Source: Cubamyces lactineus
Taxonomy: Eukaryota > Basidiomycota > Agaricomycetes > Polyporales > Polyporaceae
NCBI GenBank assembly: GCA_022376465.1
Contig: JACDTU010000039.1
Span: 1 to 44,119, forward strand
Direction: 5' to 3'
Length of the DNA stretch: 44,119 nt
Below the pieces are notes generated by a model, which ran no database searches, was not told the DNA's origin, and was given only the letters and a program-made list of their open reading frames with translations. Positions 1-7,972 of the stretch are shown one piece after another. The position numbers and the translations under genes are program-made. Within the stretch, counting starts at the first letter, position 1. Each line of letters begins with the position of its first letter.

Positions 1-734
1 ACGAGGACGAGGTACGCTCGGATGGTGGATGGTCCATTCCCTCGACTGACCCTTGGAAGGTTTCCACTCCTGATCCTGAGGAGGAAGCCATCAAATGGGG
101 TCCGACTTCAGTTGAGGGGTCGACCCCGACCCTATCCTCCTCAAGTTCTGACTCCTCCTATTCGGAAGTCGAGTCTTTCGACTTACTCCCTGAGCTCGAA
201 CAACTAGAGCTTAGCACGATCGACGAGCTCTCGGAAGAGGAGTTCCACGAAGCCCTGAAAGTCGCAGTAAGGGCCCCTTCCCCGCCTCCTCCTCCCCCGA
301 CTACGATCACCAAGCACGTCGAGGAACCCCATGGACGATGCGGTTTCTTTCGTGGAACCGGAGAAGATCGGTTCGGATACATCAACTCTCGAGGCGACAT
401 TTTCATGGTCCCCAACAGTTCCTTCGGCATCTCTGACGTTCGGATCATGGTCGCATACCATCTCCGATGGCCGGAAGCTTCAGTCAGGACCACCCAAGCC
501 GCCTCCCTACTCATCGACGATGTCATCGCCCGGCGTGGAAATTACCCCGCCTTCAAGGTCGACGCTGAACGCATCACGACTACTTATCGCGAGGCTTTAG
601 GCATGTCGGCGGCAGAGACTGCTCAATGGGACTGCATTCGAGCAGTAGGTAGCGATGCGGAGCTCGTCCAGATCTCCCTGGATGTCTTCCGTCCTGAGGT
701 CGTCGAGAGAAACAATGCCATCGTTCACCTCTAA
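1..734 (+). CDS. ORF4 of E1, C-terminal part (unknown protein of the retrotransposon)
   Basis: Partial at the 5' end; the first full codon starts at position 3 and the stop is TAA at 732-734. In order it shows an acidic Asp/Glu stretch, a Ser-rich acidic region (about codons 45-60), a proline run preceded by PS, and a well-conserved C-terminal domain starting around the Gly-Arg-Cys-Gly-Phe-Phe-Arg-Gly motif. It ends in VHL. The protein differs from the N2 copy by only a few residues. No membrane segment is visible. I do not recognise a homologous family. It lies between pol and the 3' LTR, the env position, but has no env features. Confidence 0.75.
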   Translation, partial: EDEVRSDGGWSIPSTDPWKVSTPDPEEEAIKWGPTSVEGSTPTLSSSSSDSSYSEVESFDLLPELEQLELSTIDELSEEEFHEALKVAVRAPSPPPPPPTTITKHVEEPHGRCGFFRGTGEDRFGYINSRGDIFMVPNSSFGISDVRIMVAYHLRWPEASVRTTQAASLLIDDVIARRGNYPAFKVDAERITTTYREALGMSAAETAQWDCIRAVGSDAELVQISLDVFRPEVVERNNAIVHL

Positions 735-768
735 GGTCGAGGACGACCTTCAGCGGAGGGGGAGCTGA
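733..768 (+). promoter_or_regulatory. E1 stop-codon hairpin and polypurine tract
   Basis: AAGGTCG-AGGA-CGACCTT (733-750) is a perfect 7-bp stem with a 4-nt loop, and its first two bases are the last two of the ORF4 stop codon. Next comes CAGCGGAGGGGGAGCTGA, whose purine run directly abuts the LTR. This is the expected place for plus-strand priming. Confidence 0.75.
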
Positions 769-1298
769 TGTTACGAATGTACAATAGGTATTGCGACGTC
801 TCGACGAACTGGTAACGGTTTCTAGTACTTACTCTGTACGATACAAGTATGGTAGGCTCTGGGACTCCAGCTACGATTGTATATGGCGGATTCTATGGAA
901 CAGTCTCGTATTATCTAGGATGCTCTAGGACTTTCCATGCACAGTTACTTCTGCACAGTGCACAGTCGCTTCCGCCTAGTGCACAGCAGCACTGCCACAG
1001 TGTTACTAGGTTCGACTAGCGCTGACTACTACGCACCAGAAAGTCCTTGTATACGCTAGAACGTTCTGTCTACAGGCTGGTATACATGTATATAAGAGGC
1101 GACGCCATAGAGCGACCCTCAGCTTTCAGTCTCTTCGCGAAATACGACTTTGGTTGCTCGTTAACTCGCTTTCAACTGTAAATACTACTACGCGCTTATC
1201 TTCGACAAGCTAGGGCTAGTAGCTGAATAGATACAAGCTCTCTATTCATTGACGTCTTAAGGCTTGATAGTTTAAGAGTCACGCTCGAAAGCGTAACA
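769..1298 (+). repeat. 3' LTR of E1 (530 bp)
   Basis: Starts TGTTACG and ends CGTAACA, a 7-bp terminal inverted repeat. U3 carries degenerate TGCACAGT-type repeats (about 930-1005), with one 20-bp unit fewer than in N1/N2. TATATAAG is at 1089-1096. AGCTTTCAGTCT (1121-1132), 32 nt further on, is the presumed start of R and the self-primer. Confidence 0.93.
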
Positions 1299-1754
1299 GA
1301 GGTTGGATGTACGACGGTCGATCATGTACGCTCCGTCGTCGACCAATCTAGCGCTCGGGTGAATGTGGAGGCCGTGCGGTCCCGCCCCAACACAAGGGCG
1401 CGGCTGACACGATCACCCGGGAGGACATGTGGCCCACTTGACGCAAGGACGCGGTCTTCGCCGACCTGCGGCGAGTTTGAGGCACGCGTCCTGTATTGCG
1501 GGCTTTCGGGTGGTAGACAAGTAGGCAGTTGAACGCATGCTGGCTACCAGGACCATGAGGGAGGGCGCAGAGAATACATATTCATGTAACGTCCGCCCTA
1601 CGAATGTATACGTAGGGATAGAGATGTGTGCTAGCTGGTCAGATTCTCGACGGCGACGAGGACGGGCCTCCAAGTGATCGCGCACCTCATCGCCGAGGTA
1701 GCGCCCTGTCCTGCGCGTTTTTCTCCGCCCCTCTGCATCCCTTCTCTACGGTCT
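1299..1754 (+). other. Unique DNA upstream of the KDZ transposase gene
   Basis: No convincing gene. It lies between E1 and the first ATG of the KDZ gene and so should contain that gene's promoter, but I see no clear TATA box. The only structure I can point to is a perfect 7-bp inverted repeat, CCCTACG / CGTAGGG with an 8-nt loop (1596-1617), about 140 nt upstream of the ATG. Confidence 0.5.
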
Positions 1755-2368
1755 ATGCCTGCCACGCCGCGCAAGAAGCGCAAGCTAAACAACGAATGGG
1801 GAGATGAGGAACTGCTGGGCGATGCGATGGACTCCCGCGGCAGGGCGCACACTTCTACACCCACCAAGAGAGCATGGCTTTCTCACCGCGCTCCGGTGCG
1901 TCCTGGCGCGGTTGGTCTGCAGAATGCCACTGCGTTCTCGTTGGGCGCGGGTGCGCCATCTCACGCGATATTCAACCTCACGCCAGAGCGCATTCCTGCT
2001 CCATCGTTTGGGCCGGCAAGAACGACGCACGCGACCGCTGCACGGGCCACGCTCGCTTCGACCACGACGCCCACAGCCTCTGCATCGATGCCTGCGCGCA
2101 TACGTACCCCCACATGCGCTGACCCTCTCTCCTCGACGTCTCTCGATTACGCTGCCGGCTATCCACCGTCCTATGTTCCAACAAGCGTACATGACCCGCC
2201 TGTTGGCGGCGAGGCGGACACGGATGTCATCTCCACTGTGGTTGCAGGACCATCGGGGACAGCAGCACCGGCGGCGCAGGAGAGAAAAAAGGCGAAGGTG
2301 AACAACACCGTGGTAAGTAATAATTCTTTGCGAAGAGCTCAAACCCTGACGGCGCCAAAGAAACCGTC
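1755..2368 (+). pseudogene. KDZ transposase gene, 5' part (exon 1 and start of exon 2), split by E2
   Basis: The ATG at 1755 begins MPATPRKKRKLNNEWG, a basic, NLS-like N-terminus. A low-complexity Ala/Thr/Ser/Pro region follows, typical of the disordered N-terminus of fungal KDZ proteins. Exon 1 ends at 2312 (phase 0) before GTAAGT. A 48-nt intron with a CTGAC branch-like site ends at 2360; its AAG acceptor is less usual than YAG. Exon 2 begins with Lys-Pro at 2361 and is cut by E2 at 2368. Removing E2 and one copy of its CCGTC duplicate continues the frame into Ser-Thr-Arg-Tyr-Ala-Ala-Phe at 11281. KDZ proteins are DNA-transposon transposases (established knowledge). Identification rests on the downstream CxC2 and KDZ regions. 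Confidence 0.75.
2364..2368. repeat. Target-site duplication of E2, left copy (CCGTC)
   Basis: CCGTC lies directly before the E2 LTR and again directly after the other E2 LTR at 11276-11280. The 5-bp length fits Ty3/gypsy integrase. It proves that E2 is one complete insertion. Confidence 0.95.
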
Positions 2369-2908
2369 TGTTACGCTTTCGAGCGTGACTCTTAAACTAT
2401 CAAGCCTTAAGACGTCAATGAATAGAGAGCTTGTATCTATTCAGCTACTAGCCCTAGCTTGTCGAAGATAAGCGCGTAGTAGTATTTGCAGTTGAAAGCG
2501 AGTTAACGAGCAACCAAAGTCGTATTTCGCGAAGAGACTGAAAGCTGAGGGTCGCTCTATGGCGTCGCCTCTTATATACATGTACATCAGCCTGTAGACG
2601 GAATGTTCTAGCGTATACAAGGACTTTCTGGTATGTAGTAGTCAGCGCTAGTCGAACCTAGTAACACTGTGGCAGTGCTGCTGTGCGCTGCGCAGAAGCG
2701 CCTGTGCACTGTGCATAACGACTGTGCACTGTGCAGAAGTGACTGTGCATAGAAAGTCCTAGACAACACAAGACTGTTCCATAGAATCCGCCATATACAG
2801 TCGTAGCTAGAATCCCAGAGCTCGCCATACTCGTATCGTACAGAGTAAGTACTAAGAAATGTCACTAGTTCGTTGAGACGACGCAATACCTATCGTACAT
2901 TCATAACA
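2369..2908 (-). repeat. 3' LTR of E2 (540 bp)
   Basis: Read on the minus strand it starts TGTTATG and ends CGTAACA, so one base of the usual TGTTACG terminus is changed. The same change is in the partner LTR, as expected if both were copied from one template. Confidence 0.95.
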
Positions 2909-2944
2909 TCAGCTCCCCCTCCGCTGAAGGTCGTCCTCGACCTT
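2909..2944 (-). promoter_or_regulatory. E2 stop-codon hairpin and polypurine tract
   Basis: Minus-strand copy of the 7-bp AAGGTCG/CGACCTT hairpin (2927-2944), followed by the GCGGAGGGGGAG purine tract next to the LTR (2909-2926). Same as in the other copies. Confidence 0.75.
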
Positions 2945-4235
2945 AGAGGTGAACGATAGCGTTAGTTCTCTCGACGACCTCCGGACGGAAGACGTCCAAG
3001 GAGATCTCGACGAGATCTGCGTCGCTACCTACTGCTCGAATGCAGTCCCATTGAGCAGTCTCCGCCGCTGACATGCCTAAAGCCTCGCGATACGTAGTCG
3101 CGATGCGTTCAGCGTCGACCTTGAAGGCGGGGTAATTTCCACGCCTGGCGATGACGTCGTCGATGAGTAGGGAGGCGGCTTGGGTGGTCCTGACCGAAGC
3201 TTCAGGCCATCGGAGATGGTATGCGACCATGATCCGAACGTCAGAGATACCGAAAGAACTGTTAGGGACCATGAAGATGTCGCCTCGAGAGTTGATGTAA
3301 CCGAAACGATCTTCTCCGGTTCCTCGAAAGAAACCGCACCGTCCATGGGGTTCCTCGACGTGTTTGGTGATTGCAGTCGGGGGAGGAGGAGGCGGGGAAG
3401 GGGCCCTTACTGCGACTTTCAGGGCCTCGTGGAACTCATCTTCAGAGAGTTCGTCGATCGTGCTAAGCTCGAGGTGTTCAAGCCCAGGTAAGGGGTCGAA
3501 AGACTCGACTTCCTCATAAGAAGAGTCGGAGCTCGAGGAAGATAGGGTTGGAGTCGACCCTTCAACTGTCAGACCCCATTTGATAGCTTCCTCCTCGGGG
3601 TCAGGAGTGGAAATCTTCCAGGGGTCAGTCGAGGGAATAGACCATCCGCTATCGGAGCGTACCTCGTCTTCGTCCTCTTCCTCATCTGAGGAGTCAACCT
3701 CAATAGGCTGAGGGTAGTCGTCAAGACGCTGCGGCCAAAAGACATGCCCCCAGCTATGTGTGCCGTGTTGATTGCGCAGGGGCATTAAGTCCGAGAGGGC
3801 CCCCGCGACCTGGGGGTTAGCGAGCATAGATAGCACCTTCTCTGCTCCTTGGATTACAGCGTGGTAAGCCTCGCTCGCAACTTGATCCACTTTCTTCTTC
3901 TCCGATCTGGGCGCCGACGTCTTCTTGTTGTATCGGACGAGAACCGAGTACGAGGGAGCGGCCCTAGCGAGGGCGCGATAGACGTCGATGAGGTCTTTGA
4001 CCTCAGGGAGATGGGCAATCCGGGCCTCGACATGGCTGTAGAGGTCGGGGTGCACAATGACCCAACCAATACGATCAGCGAGAGTGCCTTCGTCGTTGCA
4101 CGAGACAGTGTGTCGGGGGAGATGGTTGTAGAACACCGTCCATCGTTCCCGAATGAAGTTGGGAGGACGGGGAATGTTGCGACGAGTAGCCTCAGAGAAA
4201 CGACGACCAGTAAGACGAGTTTGAGTGTGAACCAT
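2943..4235 (-). CDS. ORF4 of E2: unknown retrotransposon protein, 430 aa
   Basis: I start at the ATG at 4235, which has A at -3 and G at +4. The frame also reads upstream to the pol stop but has no earlier ATG. The product has a basic N-terminal region rich in Arg, a predicted mostly helical part (about 60-165), an acidic Ser/Asp/Glu-rich middle (about 180-265), a proline run (about 295), and a conserved C-terminal domain (about 305-430). No signal peptide, membrane segment or zinc motif is visible. The family is not recognised. It follows the pol stop by 77 nt and is intact in E2, E3 and N2. Divergent subfamilies keep the protein while many third bases differ, which suggests it is functional. 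How it is translated is not evident. Confidence 0.8.
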   Translation of the reverse strand: MVHTQTRLTGRRFSEATRRNIPRPPNFIRERWTVFYNHLPRHTVSCNDEGTLADRIGWVIVHPDLYSHVEARIAHLPEVKDLIDVYRALARAAPSYSVLVRYNKKTSAPRSEKKKVDQVASEAYHAVIQGAEKVLSMLANPQVAGALSDLMPLRNQHGTHSWGHVFWPQRLDDYPQPIEVDSSDEEEDEDEVRSDSGWSIPSTDPWKISTPDPEEEAIKWGLTVEGSTPTLSSSSSDSSYEEVESFDPLPGLEHLELSTIDELSEDEFHEALKVAVRAPSPPPPPPTAITKHVEEPHGRCGFFRGTGEDRFGYINSRGDIFMVPNSSFGISDVRIMVAYHLRWPEASVRTTQAASLLIDDVIARRGNYPAFKVDAERIATTYREALGMSAAETAQWDCIRAVGSDADLVEISLDVFRPEVVERTNAIVHL

Positions 4236-4312
4236 TGTGAGAGTATGAAAAATTGTTTGGAAAATCTGAGAATATTCGAGGAAATGTTCGAGTGGGCAGT
4301 GGGTTGAGTCTT

Positions 4313-7300
4313 TCACGACAACTTGTGCCTCTTCTTATAGTTGCGCAAGATCGACTGCGCATTCTTGAGATGTTTTTCTGGTTCCCAAGAATTCTCCGAC
4401 GCAGGCCAGCCCTTCCAAGCCACTAGGTACTGTTTTCGGGTACCTCGGGTACGGTGGCTTAGGATTGCTTCTATCTCCCATTCTTCTCCTTCTGTTGATT
4501 CTGGAGTGGGAATCGGTGGAGGTCGGACGTAGTCTGGTCCGTGCTCCTTAGTTGTGTGGTACGGAGTAAGTAGCGCTGCATGGAAAACGGGGTGTATCTT
4601 CCATTTCTCCGGGAGTTTTAATTTGAATGTAACCGGTCCCAAGACCTTGACGATCGCGAACGGTCCCACCCGTTTTGGAATCAACTTCCTAGAGACATAT
4701 GGAAGCCTGAGGTTCTTTGTATCGAGAAGAACCTTGTCTCCAAGCTTCAGCGGAACTTGAGCAGCGGGGAGCCTTTTTGACATGGCTGCGGCGGCCTGCG
4801 CGTGCGCAGCTATTGTATTCTCCCTGGCTTCCTGAAGACTTTGAAGCCTCTGCTCCGTACTTGGATGTTTTGGGGTGGTTCGGACTGTCCCAGCGGCCTC
4901 TGGCTGAAACCCGTAGAGGAGCTCAAACGGGGATTTTCCCGTGACAGAGTGTGTCCGCTGATTGTGCGCGAATTCGAATTGAGGCAGCAATTTGGCCCAG
5001 TTCTCCGGATTATTAGCACAGTAGAGCCGAAGTGCTAAGTCGAGTTCTTGATTGACTCGTTCCGTTTCCCCATCTGTCTGCGGATGGTAGGCCGTGCTGA
5101 GTGCCGTTTCAATTCCAAGGCTGTTGTGTAGTTCTTTGAATGCCTTGGATATGAATTGCGGTCCTCGATCCGAGATGACCTTCGCAGGTAGTCCGAATCT
5201 GCGATATACGTCCCTTTGCAGAATATCCATGGCTCCTTCCGCCGTAATATTCTTGGTGCAAGGGGAAAATACCGCTGCCTTTGATACATCATGATCGACT
5301 ACCACTTGGATGGCATTGAATCCATCCGACTCTGGTAGATCCGTGATATAATCCATGGTAATTGTCCGGAAAGGCCTAGTGTCCCCACTGTGTTGAATGG
5401 GAATTAAGCCTGGTTTAATGGGATGCGTATTGACCTTGCTTGTTTGGCAAGCGGCGCAACCTTTGACATATTGCGCAATGAATTTCCGCATGCCTGGCCA
5501 CATATATTCCCGTTTAACCAGATCGTAGGTTTTCTGGACTCCTGGGTGTCCCATAATCGGTGCGTCGTGATGCATCTTGACTATATCACGATACAATTGA
5601 TTATCTGGTGGCACATATACCCTGTTCTTGTACAGGAGTATTCCGTCGTCGTCGGACCAATCTTCTGGTTTGCCGAACTCTGGGCGTTTGGTAGCCTTTC
5701 CTTTTAGGGTAATGTACTCTACTACCGAGCTGTCCCGTAGCTTGCTATCGCGGATGCGCTCTTGTAGCTCAACGTTGACAGCTTTGGCAAAAAGTTCTGG
5801 TCCTAGTAATACGACGTCCTTGTTGTCATTTTCCCCCCCGTCATGCCCTGATCTCCGAGAAAGGGCGTCTGCTTGAGTGAGGGATTTTCCGGGTTGGTGC
5901 TTGATTACGATGTTGAACTCCGAGAGGAATAAATGCCATCGTGCTTGTCTGCGATTTAACTTCTGCGCCGTACGGAAGTAGGTCAGATTTTTGTGATCTG
6001 ATAGAATTTCTGTAGGGTGTGGGGAACCCTGCAAAAAATGCCGCCATGCTTCGAGGGCTCGAACAATGGCCAGCAATTCCCTATCATAAATCTGATAGTT
6101 CCGTTCTGCAGGAGTAAAGGACTTGGACAAATAGGCACAAGGATGCCATAGTCCGTCCTCTCCTTGCTGTCGTAGTACAGCACCTGTTGCGACCTTGGAA
6201 GCATCGCACTCAATTTGAAACGGTTTCTCCGGATCCGGGATTTGCAGGATCGGTTCTTCAGTAAACCGCTTCTTGAGTGTGTCGAATGCTTTCTGACAAT
6301 CAGGGGTCCACAGAAAAGGCTGGTCCTTCTTGGTTAATTCCGTGAGGGGTCGGACTATCTTTGAATAATCCCGAATGAACCGTCGGTAGAAATTACCGAA
6401 CCCCAGGAATGCCTGAACCTGCTTGACTGTTTTCGGTGGTTCCCACTCGATAATTGCCTTGAGCTTTACTGGATCCATAGCGACTACTCCTGGCCGGATT
6501 ATTGATCCTAGGAATTCGACTTCTTGTCTGTCGAATTCGCATTTTTCCGCCTTAAGGAATAGATCACTGTCTTGAAGTCGCTGTAAAGCTCTTCGCGTCC
6601 GCTCATGGTGATCCTCGACATTGTCTGAGAATATCAGGATGTCGTCCATGTAAATGACCATCCATCCTTCCTGGAGCATGTCTCGGAAGAGGTCGTTCAT
6701 CATGTTCTGGAATGTGGCCGGTGCATTGCACAGACCAAAAAACATGACTGTTGGTTCGAACAATCCACTGGGTGTTATAAACGCAGCTTTCCACTCATCG
6801 CCCTCCTTGATGCGCACATTATTGTACCCTGCTCGCACGTCGAGTTTGGTGAATATTGTGGCCCCCTTCAGCCGGTCAATGATGTCGCTGATGAGCGGCA
6901 AGGGATATGCGTTTTTGATAGTCCCCTCGTTAAGAGCCCTGTAGTCTTGAACAGGTCGAAGACTCCCATCCTTTTTGGTGACAAAGAAAAATGGCGAGGC
7001 TAGTGGAGACTTGGATTTTCGAATGTAGCCCTTCTCAAGGTTCTCCGCAATGAATTTGTCGAGTTCTATACGTTCCGTATAGGTCAGAGGGTAGATTTTC
7101 CTCCAAGACCCCTTGGTATGATGGTCGAAGTCCTTCTTGAATTCGATCGCATGGTCCCATGGTCTCGAGGGCGGAAATCTACTTGCTGCCTTTTTCTCAA
7201 AGACCTGTCGATAGTCCTTTACAAAATCAGGTAGGATTTCGTCCAAGGTCTTCTCCTTCTGGTCTTTCTTCGCTGCTATAGCGATCTCCGTAGACTTATT

Positions 7301-7936
7301 AATCTTTCGGATTTTCTTCTTGCGGTACCATAGCTCAATGGCACTCGAAGGATTAAATGTAAGCCTTTCGGAGTCGGGGTCTGCATCGTCCTCGTCCGGT
7401 ATAGCACGTACGAACGATATGACCAGGTCTTGATTTAGAGGTTTTACTGGGAAGTTCCACAGCATCCCTTCGGGTGGGTCGTGCTCGCATTGGTATTTAT
7501 AGATCTGCTGCTGCTTCTTGATAATATCCGACTTGAAAGTAATGCGACCACTTTCCCAGTCGATATTAGGATTGTACTTGCGTATCCATGGCATGCCGAA
7601 TAGGACATCGTCCCGCCCAATGTCGGCCACATACCAATTTGTTGGAAGCTTCTTCCCATGGAGATTAAATGTCCCTTCCACCCGATGGGTAATGGTCCCC
7701 ATACTATTAACGCTATCGTCCGCGTTCCGGAAAGTCAGAGTCTTTGGTAGTCTGACTGTCGGAAGATTGTACTTGTCCACAATCTTTTTATTGACGATTA
7801 CTGCGTCCGCACCAGTGTCGAGGAGTCCCTTGATTTCGACGGCTTTGTCTTGAACCTGCATGTAACCGGGTATCAGCAGAGCACTGCGTCTCCGCTCTGT
7901 ATTGGTTACAATAGTTACATGCAGTTCCTTGGGCAA
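4313..7936 (-). CDS. pol: pol of E2: protease, reverse transcriptase, RNase H, integrase, chromodomain
   Basis: Counting from the Leu codon TTG at 7936, there are 1,207 residues and no ATG at the natural start, because pol is entered from gag by a -1 frameshift at 7966-7972. Protease: DTGA at 40-43. RT: motif A Asp366 and YMDD at 429-432. RNase H: Asp578, Glu620, Asp647. Integrase: zinc-binding His790/His797/Cys827/Cys830, then Asp862, Asp923 and Glu959 (D-35-E spacing). A chromodomain at about 1152-1203 includes the aromatic YLVAWKGW strand and NSWEP. The order PR-RT-RH-IN defines Ty3/gypsy, and the chromodomain defines a chromovirus, which usually targets methylated histone H3 chromatin. 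All catalytic residues are present and the frame is undamaged. Confidence 0.96.
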   Translation of the reverse strand: MPKELHVTIVTNTERRRSALLIPGYMQVQDKAVEIKGLLDTGADAVIVNKKIVDKYNLPTVRLPKTLTFRNADDSVNSMGTITHRVEGTFNLHGKKLPTNWYVADIGRDDVLFGMPWIRKYNPNIDWESGRITFKSDIIKKQQQIYKYQCEHDPPEGMLWNFPVKPLNQDLVISFVRAIPDEDDADPDSERLTFNPSSAIELWYRKKKIRKINKSTEIAIAAKKDQKEKTLDEILPDFVKDYRQVFEKKAASRFPPSRPWDHAIEFKKDFDHHTKGSWRKIYPLTYTERIELDKFIAENLEKGYIRKSKSPLASPFFFVTKKDGSLRPVQDYRALNEGTIKNAYPLPLISDIIDRLKGATIFTKLDVRAGYNNVRIKEGDEWKAAFITPSGLFEPTVMFFGLCNAPATFQNMMNDLFRDMLQEGWMVIYMDDILIFSDNVEDHHERTRRALQRLQDSDLFLKAEKCEFDRQEVEFLGSIIRPGVVAMDPVKLKAIIEWEPPKTVKQVQAFLGFGNFYRRFIRDYSKIVRPLTELTKKDQPFLWTPDCQKAFDTLKKRFTEEPILQIPDPEKPFQIECDASKVATGAVLRQQGEDGLWHPCAYLSKSFTPAERNYQIYDRELLAIVRALEAWRHFLQGSPHPTEILSDHKNLTYFRTAQKLNRRQARWHLFLSEFNIVIKHQPGKSLTQADALSRRSGHDGGENDNKDVVLLGPELFAKAVNVELQERIRDSKLRDSSVVEYITLKGKATKRPEFGKPEDWSDDDGILLYKNRVYVPPDNQLYRDIVKMHHDAPIMGHPGVQKTYDLVKREYMWPGMRKFIAQYVKGCAACQTSKVNTHPIKPGLIPIQHSGDTRPFRTITMDYITDLPESDGFNAIQVVVDHDVSKAAVFSPCTKNITAEGAMDILQRDVYRRFGLPAKVISDRGPQFISKAFKELHNSLGIETALSTAYHPQTDGETERVNQELDLALRLYCANNPENWAKLLPQFEFAHNQRTHSVTGKSPFELLYGFQPEAAGTVRTTPKHPSTEQRLQSLQEARENTIAAHAQAAAAMSKRLPAAQVPLKLGDKVLLDTKNLRLPYVSRKLIPKRVGPFAIVKVLGPVTFKLKLPEKWKIHPVFHAALLTPYHTTKEHGPDYVRPPPIPTPESTEGEEWEIEAILSHRTRGTRKQYLVAWKGWPASENSWEPEKHLKNAQSILRNYKKRHKLS

Positions 7937-7972
7937 ATCAGGCGTCGAGTCTGCTTGCCTGCCTAAAAACCC
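7932..7972 (-). promoter_or_regulatory. gag-pol -1 frameshift signal of E2
   Basis: On the minus strand, G GGT TTT (7966-7972) is an X XXY YYZ slippery heptamer in the gag frame, directly followed by the gag stop TAG (7963-7965). Six nucleotides on, a hairpin forms from GGCAAGCAG and CTGATTTGCC (7932-7959): 9 pairs, one bulged A, one G-U pair. Slipping back one base enters the pol frame. Confidence 0.8.

Larger units (their letters stand above)
1..1298 (+). mobile_element. E1: 3' end of a Ty3/gypsy chromovirus copy (truncated by window edge)
   Basis: This is the right-hand end of a + strand element: the C-terminal part of ORF4, the stop-codon hairpin, the polypurine tract and a complete 3' LTR. 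The sequence is almost the same as the matching part of N2 (42119 onward), so E1 belongs to the N1/N2 subfamily. The clearest difference is in the LTR, which lacks one 20-bp repeat unit. The 5-bp target duplicate should be GAGGT (1299-1303), but the other copy lies outside the window and this cannot be tested. Confidence 0.9.

Noticed and set aside
2608..2886. Open frames of 76-92 codons inside the LTRs
   Set aside because: They lie in U3, differ between subfamilies and consist of translated short repeats. Nothing suggests expression.
2943..4235. ORF4 as an envelope-like gene
   Set aside because: No signal peptide, no hydrophobic membrane segment and no cleavage-site pattern. Only the position fits.
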